Shown piece by piece: positions 36,113-47,677 of a stretch of 64,000 nucleotides of DNA (the first letter of the stretch is position 1; each line of letters begins with the position of its first letter). Source of the stretch: Warburgia ugandensis (taxonomy: Eukaryota; Streptophyta; Magnoliopsida; Canellales; Canellaceae); the NCBI GenBank assembly GCA_035236585.1, contig CP141128.1, positions 27,371,618-27,435,617 on the forward strand, read 5' to 3'. The notes under the pieces were generated by a model, which searched no databases, was not told where the DNA came from, and worked only from the letters and a program-made list of their open reading frames with translations. The position numbers were made by a program, and so were the translations under genes.

Positions 36113-37578
36113 GTTTTTTAAGAACTCCCTCATTGTTAGTCTAGGTTTTAGTTAATAGATTATTTAGTTAGTTTAGTCATAGAGTTACATTTGCATTATC
36201 ATTGTACATTTCACACCTTTGTCTACATCAACAACTACACCATCAGTAGAGTGCAAGTAACATTCTTCTAACTCTTCTCTTTTCACTTTGTTTTTCATCT
36301 GTCTTTATAACATTAAGGACAATGTTTGATTTAAGTCTTCGGGTAGCATATTTTAATTTTGATGTGTCCAAAGTTTTTCTTAGTTAATTTGGGTTATTTA
36401 TTAAAAAATTAAAATTTATGAAAAGTTCCTTTAAAGGATGGGAATTTAAAATTTTTAAACATTTAGTATATTTTGAACTTTAGCTTGTTAATATATTTTT
36501 ATACAATTAGTTCATCTTTTTATCTTTTTTCTAAAGCAGTCCATGAAAATTTTAATTCAAAATAATTATTGTACAATAGTTGTATATATAGTTTAAGTCG
36601 AAGAGAAAATATAACTTAGAGATCTTTAAAAAGATAAGTGGAAACTTTTAACCCACGTAAGCTTTAGAACCATTCTTCCTTTTTAAGAGTTAGACTTAAA
36701 TTTCAATTTTTTCTTCAATGGACATTAACTTCTTAGTTGGTCTCATTATTCTTTAACTTAGTCAAATATTAAGAAATCATTTGATAGACTATACTAATTA
36801 TCTCTTAAGTTTGTGGTCATTTTGAAGTCATGTGAAACCTGGGAAATGATAGAGGTCATCCTTGCTAAAGCCAACCTTTTCTATGCTACTATTTTCACTA
36901 GTTATCCTTTGAGCCTTTTCTTTGTTAGTCAAACAACCATTACTCTTATTAACTCATATAATATATCTATTACCCAATTGTTTTGAAAATGTGTAAAGAT
37001 GGTTGAATAAATATCTTAAAGAAAAGTATGAACAAATATCTTAAAATTCCTAACTTGATCTTAGAAGTAGTATGGCTTGGATATGGTTATGAATTAGTAG
37101 GGTATATTTGTAGAGTGTAACATTCCTAATAGTTTATATACTTTCATGAGACCATTACAATTCTTTCTAAGTTATCATTCGTTTATATAGAATGTCTAAG
37201 AATTTGACTTGATGAACATTATTCTACTTATGTTAATGAGAAATTTACACCTTTATGAGTGACTTCTCTCTGAACTTTTGATCATTTCTATTAGCATGCT
37301 AAATTTAGGAGTTTAATATAAGTTAAATATAAGAAGATTTTTTAGAAACATGAAGGACTTTCATGAGATTTTTGAAAATGTTAGTGAGTATCATTTTTGG
37401 AAACCCTTACGAGACTACAACTCATCCACTAGGAGTAACCTAGGGGCTTAAAGGCTTTTTGTATATTCTAAATACAAGTGAGAGTACTATTAAAAGTGGT
37501 TAGAATTTGTTTTTACATTTTTGTATTTGTATTTTGTGGTTTTGCTAGATGACTAGCAAAATTTAAGTATGGGATATT
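36113..37578 (+). mobile_element. Tat 3' non-coding region with polypurine tract
   Basis: The segment CATTAAGGACAATGTTTGAT followed by TTAAGTCTTCGGGTAGC (36311-36350) is the hallmark of the DNA after pol in Athila/Tat elements. A second purine-rich motif, GACTAGCAAAATTTAAGTAT then GGGATAT (37551-37576), directly precedes the LTR and is the likely polypurine tract. No open frame encodes a recognisable domain between them; an env-like ORF is not visible. Confidence 0.7.
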
Positions 37579-39892
37579 TGATACATATAAAAATATTACA
37601 TACAAATCTATATACTTAGCATGTTTTAACCTCAGAAATTACTTATTATCACTAACTAGGACAATTTTAATATTTTGCATGTCCAGGGTATAATGAAAAA
37701 ATCCAAAAACTTGCCAATTTTACCGCTAAAAGAGCAATTTCACCTACGAAGCTACCTTGTGGAAACACACATGCCAAAAATGAAGTCCTAGAGGTTCAAA
37801 TTGATTATTGGGTGTCACTATAAAAGTCATAATAGTTAGAAACCCCATGTACGACCCCTACTCCAATGAGGGTGAAAAGGTGGAAAAATTCTCATGCATG
37901 AAAGCATGCATGCCTTTCACCACCTTAAGAACCTTATGAGAGAAGTTCAGTTCATATATGATGGGATCATATGCAATGAATCCTTCTCAAATATAAAAGA
38001 AGATTGGGACCCATGTGAAGACATTTTACTTATTTTCTCTCTTCTACTCAACCAAAAGAAGATCACCCAATAATTGGATGCCTTATCCATGCAAAGATGT
38101 TGAAGGGCACTAGGTCCACATAAAATACATGAAGATATCTTTAAGGAATCAAGGACACTCATCCTAGGGCAATCAAATTCAATGGGGGGGAGAGAAAATG
38201 AAGCTTAAGGAAGACATACAATGGAATTTCATCCATTAAAGATGGGTAAGCATGATCAAAGGGTTAGGAATGAAGTATTGGAAAGATGAAAACCTTAGCC
38301 GCCTTTTTCCATATTTAAAAGTAAAACCAAAATCCTAAGGAAGATCTCAACCACCCATCCTCATCCATTGGTCCATGCATCATAGGGTTTTAAAAAACAT
38401 CACACATACACCTAGAAGGAGAAACACACCCTCCCCCCTTCACAAACTTTCTAATTTTAGAAATATTTAGATTTTTTTCCACCTACTTTCCATTTCTTTC
38501 TCATCTCTTTCCATTCCCATTTATTTCTTAGCTTTCCATTATCTTACTTCTTTCTCTTTTCATCTTATTCTTTCCTAATTCCACTCTACTATCTCCACTT
38601 GAAAAAGATGCACTCCACCTTCCAATATGACCAAAGTCAACCCAACTTCCTAATCTAACTCTTTTCCTTCACTATTAAGCAATCTTCCTTCCCAACCACC
38701 CAAATCTACCTTCCTACCTACCTTATCACTTTCCTTCCTTCTCTCACTCCAATTTTTTATCCTACTTATGTCCAAACTCCATCCCACCTACCTAATTAGG
38801 AAATCACACCTACCCTCTTCTTTTAGTTTCCCATCTTATCTCATCTCAACCATAAATCCTTAAGGCCTCCACTCCTTAGACCTTATAAATAAGAGGTAAA
38901 AAGAAGAAAACATTTATATCTTACCTTTCCCTTGGACTTGAAAGCCAAATCTAAGAGAAATATAGGGAAAGAGATCACCTTTGCTGAAGCTTCCACAAGA
39001 TCAAAGTCAATTTGTTGGAGAAGAGGTAAGGTGCTCTTCGATCCTCACTCCCCTTTCTTTCTTTCTTTCCTCCATCTTGTTCTTCTCCCATTCTACTTAT
39101 TCCTTTCTTTAGCATTACACATCCACTATGTCTCCTTATGTCATTTGCACAATCCATCCATTTCCATGTTCTCTTCCTCACCCAAGTACTTCCACCATTC
39201 TAGCCTTCCATCTTTATTTCATTTTTTTTCCCCTTTCTTTGATATCTGTGAATAAAGAAAAGGGAAGAACACCTTCGAATGGTAGTCAAGGACTCTTATA
39301 ATTCCTAAAGTATGATTGAGGATTTTATTGGGTTTGTGGCATGTCGGGTTAAGAAGATGAGAAAAGCTTGATTATAGATTAGTGTACTTTGGGTTGAATA
39401 TAAGTATAGGTGCATGTTGAGTGACACAGAGTTTAAGCCCAAGAAAGAAGAAGAGGAGGTGTAAAGAGCCTTATTGAGTGACACAATGAAGGAGTCCTAT
39501 AGTGGCCATTTCACGAAAGTTTCTTTTCTTGCTTTATTTTATTTATTCCTTTGATTCCATGTAATTGTAATAAAATTATGAATTAATTTTCTTTTCCATT
39601 CCTTAGTTCTTCATTTGGCTTCCCTTGATTTCTTTTCATTATTTTAGTTTAGTTCAAATAGTTTTCTTGCTTTTATTTCATAGCTTAGGTTTACTTGGTT
39701 TGGTCTAGTTTGCTTAGATTAGTTGTTTAGTTTAGAGTTCTTTCACTTTCTTTCCTTGACTGCCTAGGTTAGAGTAAAGTAACTTAATTTTAATTAATAC
39801 TTATTAATCATTGAATCCTTGAGGGAATGATCCATATTTACCCACTCTATACTTCAATAGAGCTTTGAACTTGCAGTATTTATTAAGACACA
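37579..39892 (+). mobile_element. Tat/Athila-type 3' LTR
   Basis: It starts TGATACATATAAAAATATTA, matching the start of the minus-strand LTR at 60170 (TGATAACATAGAAATATTAC). It ends CTTGCAGTATTTATTAAGAC then ACA, aligned with ACTTACAGTTAATTTAAAAT then CACA of that LTR. TATAAATAA lies at 38884-38892. The 107-codon frame starting near 38932 lies after the TATA box in pyrimidine-rich leader DNA and resembles no known protein. Confidence 0.75.
38884..38892 (+). promoter_or_regulatory. TATA box of the Tat 3' LTR
   Basis: ACCTTATAAATAAGAGGT: a strong TATA motif in a near-perfect dyad (ACCTTAT/ATAAG-GGT with one extra A). Confidence 0.6.
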
Positions 39893-39923
39893 TAATTGGG
39901 AGTGAAGCTAGAGGAGACATCAA

Positions 39924-40600
39924 ATGACAATTGAAAGAAAGAGAATAGAAAAGCCATGGCATGCATTAGGCAATGGTTGGATGAAGTTGTGTCAACCATG
40001 TGTCAATGAGGTTGACACAAAATCTCTTTGGGATAAGCTACATGAGTTGTATGAAAGAAAGACCATGGAAAACAAAGCCTTCTTGATTCGAAAGCTTGTG
40101 AACTTGAAGTTTAAGGACACTGATTCAACGACGAAGCATATAAATGAGATGTAAAAGCACTGTGAACCAATTAGCAACTATAAAAATGAGCTTGGATGAT
40201 GAGTTGCAAGCCTTATTATTGCTTCATTCCTTATCAGAGAGTTGGGAAACTATTATGGTGTCTCTTAGCAATTCAACACCAAATAGGGTACTATCTATGA
40301 CCTAAGTTACAGGTAGCATATTGAATGAAGAGGTTACGAGAAAGTCCCTGGGGTCTTCATCTCAAGCCTTGGTGTTTAAACAAAGATGACGAAGGTCAAA
40401 GTGTAGAGACTTAAAGAATGGTAAAAATGGAGAAGGTCCAAATCTTGGAAGGGGTTGAATTGTTTTCATTGTGGTGGACTTAGGCACTTCAAGGAGTTCA
40501 AGAAGTTCTTGAGTGAAAAAAATTAAGATTCATCAAATGAGAAAGGAAAGCAAGTTCAAGAAGCTAATGCCATAGAAAAAGGTAAGGACCTTAGTATGGT
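39924..40600 (+). pseudogene. copia Gag (UBN2-like) with damaged zinc knuckle
   Basis: AKSLWDKL-type residues read TKSLWDKLHELYERKTMENK and FLIRKLVNLKFKDTDS, the conserved UBN2 core of copia Gag. The frame breaks at 40152. Near 40455-40500 CFHCGGLRHFKEFKK is a CCHC knuckle that has lost its last cysteine. It cannot encode a complete Gag. Confidence 0.8.
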
Positions 40601-40602
40601 CT

Positions 40603-41310
40603 ATGTTTGTGATGAAAGTTGTTTTTAGTTCAACAAGTGCAACTAGTTGGGTTATTGATTTCAGAGCATCTTTGCATGCAACTTCTCATAGAGAATTCTT
40701 CACTACATATAAGTCGGGTGACTTAGGGTTGGTGAAGATGGGGAACCATGGGGTTTCAAAGATTGTTGGAAATGGAGATGTGCAGTTTGTGACTAATGTG
40801 GATCACATGTTGATTCTTAGAGATGTAAGACACATTCTAAATTTAAGGTTGAATCTCATATCAACAGGCAAGCTTGATGGTGAAGGTTATGATTCACACA
40901 TTAGCAAAGGTGTATGGAAGCTCACAAGGGGATCTCTTGTTGTAGCAAAGAGGAAGAAGTGTTGGCTCATTTACAAAACTGAGTGGCAACTATCTAAGGG
41001 TGAAGTGAATGTCACTCTTGAAGGTTCATCTGCTAATTTTTGGCATAGAAGGCTTGGCCACATAAGCGAGAAGGCTTTGGAGCTCTTGAAGGAAAATGTA
41101 CTTCCAAATTTGAAAGGTACTTATTTGACTCATTGTAATCATTGTTTGGTTAGTAAACAACATAAGGCTTCATTGTCTATAAGTAGTATCCAAAAAACAA
41201 ATATTCTTAATCTTAGTTGTTCAGATGTTTATCATTCCATGGAAGAGAAAACATTTGGTTGCACTTTGTACTTTGTTACTTTCGTTAATGATGCATCTAG
41301 AAAAGTATGA
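40603..41310 (+). pseudogene. copia protease to integrase N-terminus, open over 235 codons
   Basis: WVIDFRASLHAT (residues about 16-27) stands where active copia protease has WxxDSGAS: the Asp remains but Ser-Gly is replaced by Phe-Arg, so the site is probably dead. Residues about 148-156 (WHRRLGHIS) and CNHC near residue 180 form the HHCC zinc module of integrase, preceded by the GAG-pre-integrase segment. SCSDVY near residue 207 is the first catalytic Asp region. The frame ends soon after (DASRKV, stop at 41308). Confidence 0.85.
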
Positions 41311-42530
41311 GGGTATGGCATAAAGAGCAAAGATGAAGTGTTAGACACATTTCAAAAAATTTATGTTATGGCTAAAGGGCAAACTGAAAAACTTCTAAAT
41401 TGTCTTTGCGCCAACTATATGGAGAGTATACTTCGAGGAAGTTCATTGATTATTGTAGCAAGCATGGTATAAGGCATGAGAAAATGATACCTTATAGTCC
41501 TCAACACAATGATGTGGCAAAGATGATGAATTGAACAACAGCAGAGAATATTTAGAGTATGTTGTCTTTGGCAAAGCTATAGAAGAGTTATTGGGGTGAA
41601 GCTATGAGCACGACTTGTTACTTGATTAATTGGTCTCCTTCATATGCATGGGATTGTGAGGTATTGGAAAAGGCATGGAGGTGTAGAGATCTCTCTTACT
41701 CACATGTGAAGGTATTTGGTTGCAAGGCATTTGTCCATGTCCTAAAAGATGTAAAGATCAATGCTACATTGCAAGGCTATTGAATGTTTTTTTTTGGGAT
41801 ATGGTGATGGTGAGTTTGGTTATAGCTTTTGAGATATAAAGAACAAGAAACTCATTATAAATAGAGATGTGGTGTTTAGGGAAGATCAAACAATTGAAGA
41901 CTTTAGGAAAGATGAAGCACCAAAGAAATTTGCCATAAAGTTTATGGTGAGCTCTATGTTCCACAAGATTCACATGACAATGAAAGTGATGAACCTATAG
42001 AGAATAAGGTGGAGCATGATGATGACTTCAATGTTGATGATTTTCTTGATCATAAAAGTGGCCTAGATGAAGATGATGACTCCATTCAAGCTGATGTGGA
42101 AGTGGGAGAATCTTCACATCAAGGAGACATGCTCATTGAGAAGATTGAATAGAGAGAGAAAGAAATCTACAAGGTATCCTTCATCTACTTATGTCACACT
42201 CACTGAGTATGGTAAATTGGAAAGCTTTAAGGAAGCTCAAGAGCATGAACATAAAGAATGCTACGGATGAACATATTTACAAGAGAGTTAGGCCTCAAGC
42301 AAGATAACTATGTTGTAAATTATGATAGTCAAAGTGCCATTAATTTGAGTAAGAATGCAAGTTTTCACTTTACAAGCAAATGCATTGACGTGAAGTATCA
42401 TTGATACGAGATATGTAAGAAGAGAAGCTCTTGGAGTTGAGAAAGATCCATATTGATAAAAACCCATTGGATATGATGACCAAGACCATCCCCTAAGATG
42501 AAGCATGAACTTTGTAGAGGTTGGGCTAGT
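41311..42530 (+). pseudogene. copia integrase core, RT start and RNase H tail (broken)
   Basis: Blocks GYGIKSKDEVLDTFQK (41310-41360), SYWGEAMSTTCYLINWSPS (41590-41645), YSHVKVFGCKAFVHV (41697-41742) and INRDVVFREDQTIEDFRKDE (about 41860-41920) follow copia integrase order. The second catalytic Asp position reads CANY instead of RADNG, another dead site. RYPSSTYVTLTEYG (42172-42213) opens the RT region. Within about 100 bp the text becomes YDSQSAINLSKNASFHF (42320-42370), the RNase H C-terminus, so RT and most of RNase H are deleted. Stops and frameshifts are frequent. Confidence 0.8.
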
Positions 42531-42535
42531 ATGAG

Positions 42536-45174
42536 TGTAACGCCCGAGCAATTTACGCCATTTTCAACAAAAATTGGTCATTCTATAGAAAATCAACTGA
42601 GTTAAATGTTTCACTTTATTTAAAATAGTAAATGAAGTAATTTGTAAGGAAACTTAGTACTATTAGATTCTACTCGAAAAATGGAATCCAACGCCTCAAA
42701 GAACGCCAAAAACGGAGTTCGTATGAAGAAGTTACGGCTGTTTAAAGATCAGGGGTAGTTTTATAATTTAAACAGAAAACGAAAAAGACAGAAAACGCAG
42801 GGGGCCGTTTTGATAACGGCACCCCCTGTCGTCTTCTACCTCCAGACTTCTCTAGAAACCCTCCTCTCCCGATTTTTCCAAAGAGACCTGCCACCGCCAT
42901 AGCAGGGCTATAAAAAGCCCCATCTCCCCTCTCCAAAACACGATCTTTCCGGCCATTTTGAGACTGGGGTTTCCGGCAAAATCGGAAACCTGTCTCAACC
43001 CAGTTCCCTTTGCGTTTTCCGGAAACGGCCAGGCCCAAGTCAGGCCGGCCATTCCTTTACCCGTCTCCCCATTTCCCCTCTTCTTCTTTCTGGACTTGGC
43101 AATGGGGTTTCCCCTTCTTCGAGTTTTCTGGCGAGCAGGCACACCCATCGGGAAAAGGGCGTCCCCAGGCTAACCAAGTAAGCTGTTTTTCCCTTGTTTC
43201 TCTTCGTTTTGGTTCCCCCAGGCCAAGATCCATGCCGGATCTGGTCTGTCCCAGCCGGAGAAGACAAAGCCTGTTCCAGCCGGCCATGAACGAACCAGGC
43301 ATATGGCAGTGCGTACACTGTCCCTGGTGCGGCCTTCGGGTACGTGCGCAACATGGGGCACGGGTCCTGGCTTGACCAGGATGCACGGGGTGCCCTGAGA
43401 GCTGAGATACGCCATGCTACACCAAAGGTGCGTCCGTGCGATGCCATCCAGGATGCGCGTCATAGTGCGTCGCTTGAGCTTGCATGTGCGTGTGCAAAAC
43501 ACGGTCCCTGGCACGGCCTTTGGACGCGCACGCACGTGAGGCAATCGCAGTTCAACCAGGATGCACGGGTGTCCTGGGGACTGGGACATGCGGACCCAAT
43601 GAGACTTTAAAGATAGGATTAGAGGACAATTTACAGAGTTAGCCATGGAATAGTAGATCCACATCATAGGATCTAGCCTGACAATGAATTAGACAAGGAC
43701 CATAGACCCTAAAAGGTAGATCTAGCGATTTAATGTCTAAATAAATTGAAATTGATAAGGACTACTTGTTATCCATTCATATCCAGGAGTTTATAAATGA
43801 GACCCAAGGACGGGTTGAGTGATGAAGAACGTGACTCCAGGAGACTTTAAGGTAGGTGCTCTATCGCTACTAGACTTTTAAAAAAGAGCCCGTGATTGTT
43901 TTGAATGCATGTTTTAAGTATAAATTATATGACTTGTTTAGCATGACTTATTTTATGACTTGTTTAGCATATAAATGAATTTAGCATGCATATGATAAAT
44001 ACATTATGCATAGACATGTTTTGCAAACAATTGCATATATTGCATGATTTGTGAGCATTGAGTTATTGAAAAATTGCATGTCCTTGAGGGTTACCAAAAG
44101 ACGTTGGAGTGCCCAAAAGATGCTGGGTAGGTAGTTGTGAGGGCCAGGCAGTTGTGAGGGACCCAAAGAGGATAGGTTTTGAAAAGAGATGTTTTTGCTT
44201 GTTTGATCGTATATGATTTGGGCTGGTAAGCTCGTGGGCGCTATGCCGAGAGGTTTGGGTTGGCCTCCAGCCTCTACCACTATTAGGTGGATGGGTACCA
44301 CGCCCAAAAAGGGCATGTCCCTGCTTCTACTGCATGTGGTACAGGGGGCTACCACTGGTGTCACGGTATTGAGTCGAGGTGTCATATGTCCCATGGAGGC
44401 ATATGACCCTGTGTCCCTAGGTACTCGGGGACCACACAGCGGCGAGGTCGTGGGTATAGTTGGGCCCTATGGTTTGAGGATTTACTTGCATTGCATATGG
44501 CATGACATGGGGTTGGTCGACCATACCAGATATCCATGAGTTGGATTCAGTTGAGCATCTAAGCATATCATTGTGTTTATGATATATATATATATATATA
44601 CTTTCAACTTGGATTATGCTATTCTATAAGTCATCAGTATTCCAATTCGATAATGGTTTTTAATATCGATATTGACCATGATTGTTCGAACATGCACATG
44701 TTTTAAAGAGCATATGATTTTAAACATAGCATGCATTGTAAAACTAGTAGTGATAGACTCCTACTGAGTATAGTATATACTCACCTTATCCTTAACATTT
44801 TTCATGATAGTTCTATCCACGAGTAGAGGACACCTATGTTAGTGCTACGAGCAAGTAAATCAAAAGGAGACAATTATACATGTAAGTAAATGCTCTACCC
44901 TTTGGACATGTATTTGTATTTATTTATAGTTGGACTGTGAGCTATGACTAGATAGACCTTGGGAAAAACATTTATGATTTCTGAAGTTTTTCAAAAACTA
45001 CTTTGGTTGTTGTGAAAGAAAATGACACTCGTGTTTTCAAAATGAGTTTTAAAACTAAAGATTTTCCGCTGCATTGCATGGGTTTTTATAAAACAGTTTT
45101 CAAATAGGGATGCATCCCGCCTTAGGAATTAGATCTTACATTTAAAAATGCATGGGAAAACCCGAGTCGTCACA
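42536..45174 (+). mobile_element. Solo LTR B3 (2639 bp), mosaic of A- and B-type LTRs
   Basis: It starts TGTAACGCCCG and ends CGAGTCGTCACA, with a perfect 5-bp duplication ATGAG at 42531-42535 and 45175-45179. The first 60 bp resemble B1 (CAATTTACGCC, GGTCATTCTATAGAAAAT). From about 42630 to 43850 it follows family A (GGAATCCAACGCCTCAAAGA, the GGGCTATAAAAAGCCC TATA dyad, GATCTAGC block, TTGTTATC-ATTCATATCCAGG). From GGTAGGTGCTCTATCGCTAC (43851) to the end it follows family B. Frames in the GC-rich centre (42742-43667) read on both strands without known domains. Confidence 0.85.
42904..42920 (+). promoter_or_regulatory. TATA dyad of solo LTR B3
   Basis: AGGGCTATAAAAAGCCC, family-A type, in a B3 segment that follows family A throughout. 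Confidence 0.65.
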
Positions 45175-45237
45175 ATGAGTGAGTTTAGCCCTCGTGTGTA
45201 GTATAAGTGAGCTCACATGAGTAAGAAGGGGGCAAAT

Positions 45238-45943
45238 TGTTGGGCTTTTTCTTTATCATGTGAGACTTATTGTTGGGCTTTCCTCTTATGTGGAGAGGCC
45301 TATGGCTTAGCCCATTTTGGAGTAAGTAGAGCACTTTTATGTTAAAGGCTTAAATCTTCTTAAGAGAGTTTTTTCCTTTTAAGAAAGAATGTTTTGAGTG
45401 TAAGTGAATATAGCCTATAACTTTTGGAGAGAGTAAGCTTTGGAGAAGAATAAAAAAAGAAAGGGGTTTCCTTAGAGGAAAAAAGAGAAGGAAAGGAGAG
45501 AGCATATAAAGCTCAAGTAAATCCTTTTGAAAAAGAGAAGTCAATTCAAGTTGGTTTGTGTTTGGTAATCCCTTCCATCTCTTCTTTATTTTATCCACCA
45601 TTGGGTGAGATTTCTCCATTATATGTAAAGAGGCTTGTGACCTTTGGATTCTTATAATCTCTATAAGATAGAGTGTATTCCAAAGTTGATAGTGGTTTGG
45701 CCTTCTTGGCTCAATGGACATAGATGTTTCCTTGGTGGTAAACCACATTAAAATTTATGGCTTTCGTATATTTGATGAAATACTCATTAGGTAATTTTGC
45801 TTTGTAAGTGTGCTTGTTTGTTGAGCTTGTATTTATTGAGGTGTAGAGGACGTATTTTTATCACTTGGGGTATATAAAAGTGTGTTATTTGTTGTTCCTT
45901 GGCTAGCTTAAGAGAGAAAAAAGCTATAGCTTTTTCCCCAACA
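45238..45943 (+). mobile_element. copia 3' LTR (706 bp)
   Basis: It begins TGTTGGG and ends CCCAACA, a perfect 7-bp terminal inverted repeat, directly after the purine tract. This fixes the element's right end. No partner LTR is present at the left. Confidence 0.85.
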
Positions 45944-47640
45944 ATAAGATTTAGAATCTTAAAGTTCAATATAAAATTAAGCTTTTTTTAGAAGGCTCTG
46001 CTGTTGATAAGATTGACTAATAGATGTAGTGGCGCCTAAGATTCGTCTTGCAAGAACTCTTTTTCTTGCTGTTTGTGCATACACAACATGGTAGCTTTGT
46101 TGGATATGAATCAAGCAATATCTTTTGTTGTATCTTCACCTAAAGATGTGTTATAGAGGAAGGTTATAGAAAGGGTGATTGATATCACAGATCTTGATCA
46201 TGACCCATGTTTCTCCAAGGAGGAAGAGAGTTGGTTGAGGAATTGAGCTTGCAATGGCACTCAATGTTGCAAATCATGGAAGTCTCTTAGGTTGTGATAA
46301 ATGCACCAAATAATGACAACATGGATTGTGTTGAATCTAAGAGATATCTGTAGAATTGCTTGTAGCTGCTAAAAGATTTTCTCTTAATGGAAAGCTTCTC
46401 ACATTTTAAGGGAGGGTAATGCTACTGTTGTTATCGTAGCTAATGAGGCAATCAAGAAAAGATGGATACCTGTATTGTCTAATCTCTATGGCCTGCCAAA
46501 TTTGGTTGTGGTCTCCTAAGAGTTAGGTAATGGAAAGGCCCTTCTATTATAACAAAAAAACCAAAAATGATACATGCGCCATAGCTTTTTCCATACATGG
46601 TATGGACACATACAATAGGACTATAGGTAGGTTCTGATTTTTTAAAATCCAGTTCATTGCAAATTTGCAGTGTTGCCCTAAAATTTGATAGGCCATGCTT
46701 CTAAATTCTTATACATTGAATGATCATAGCCACTATGTTTTACTTAAAATGAATGGTAAAAAGTTTCGTGATGTCTTTTAGAAGTAAGAGCAGCATTTGC
46801 TTGGATTATTTAATGGATGAGAACTTCAGCATAATCTATTGCAACATTGGGAATGATGCCATTAATAAGAGGCCCACTAGGAAAAACAAGGGAAGCATAT
46901 ATAGTAATCTCATTAAGGCATGTTGCAAGAGGTACGGACAGTATTTGTCCAGTTATACATGGTTCATGTACCAAAAATGTCATCCATTAAAACATCTCAA
47001 CCTATGCCGTCCAATGAACAATTTTCACAGTTCATTCTTAGAATGCATAAATACAGAGATGGGGCTAGATAGAGGCTGATGCACCCATTCACCCGTCTTA
47101 AATGGCCATGTTCCAAAAATCCGAACAGTAACGATTTGGATCTTCACTAGATCCAAACCAATAGTTTCTTTTAAATAGCACCATTTTCAGGATAAGATAA
47201 TGCTTCCCTCTGATTGCACATGTAATCCATTTTAGACCTTAGGACAACGAATGCTAAGATTAATTGAGAAAATTTGGTAGAATGACCCGCGGCCGATAAT
47301 ATATAAATGGTCTGTATCACAACAGGTCGGTCGCCACCAGTACTCTCAAACACGAGTAAAACCACTCAAGCTTCTCTAGTGTTTCCGCGTTTGATGTAGA
47401 AATCTAAAACGATTAATGTAGATGGAAATACAAAAGAACGAAATTTTCAATCGTAATAAGGGCATATCAGAAATTGCACACACAGCGAAGGTTGCTTTCA
47501 ATTTTCCCTAGATGGATGGTCCTGATGAAAACACCTGGGTCCACACGTACTTTGTTTCCTTTTTCCTGAACGTGTCATGCCTGGTTTTACAGGCACAGCC
47601 GCACAGACACCGTGAAAACGGTGATGCTGCGCGCGCGCTC
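45944..47640. other. Intergenic DNA upstream of the basic-protein gene, unresolved
   Basis: Several coding-like but interrupted stretches occur at 46090-46400 and 46753-47079 (a 108-codon frame containing CLDYLMDENFSIIYCNIGND). I recognise none of them and they could be a decayed gene. From about 47500 the DNA becomes richer in G+C, with GCGCGCGCGC at 47630-47640, consistent with entry into a real promoter. Confidence 0.4.
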
Positions 47641-47677
47641 TGATTTCGTTCCTACTTTTACCGCCAAGCTGAGGACA

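Larger units (their letters stand above)
11485..39892 (+). mobile_element. Tat/Athila-lineage element with nested insertions
   Basis: The element is read by joining 11485-13696 (gag, protease), 32924-33558 (post-protease, start of RT), 36113-37578 (3' non-coding, PPT) and 37579-39892 (3' LTR). Reading resumes correctly across both insertion sites, each flanked by 5-bp target duplications. Rejoined, the internal part is only about 4.3 kb, against roughly 8-9 kb or more expected for autonomous relatives, because most of RT plus RNase H and integrase is absent. No 5' LTR was recognised. A second element with the same arrangement lies on the minus strand at 57303-64000. Confidence 0.75.
39893..45943 (+). 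mobile_element. Ty1-copia element, 5'-truncated, with internal deletion
   Basis: Copia domains run in order Gag, protease, integrase, then the end of RNase H, followed by a purine tract (AAGAAGGGGGC, 45223-45233) and a 706-bp 3' LTR. No 5' LTR or primer site exists: the Gag frame begins about 30 bp after the Tat LTR end. Nearly all of RT is missing between about 42270 and 42290. Solo LTR B3 has inserted at 42536. Confidence 0.85.

Noticed and set aside
42742..43667. Several overlapping frames of 98-165 codons on both strands
   Set aside because: GC-rich DNA after the TATA box of solo LTR B3 has few stop codons by composition; nothing resembles a protein family and both strands are equally open.
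46753..47079. 108-codon frame upstream of the basic-protein gene
   Set aside because: I found no known domain or splice partners; it is kept only as unresolved intergenic DNA because a decayed gene cannot be excluded.
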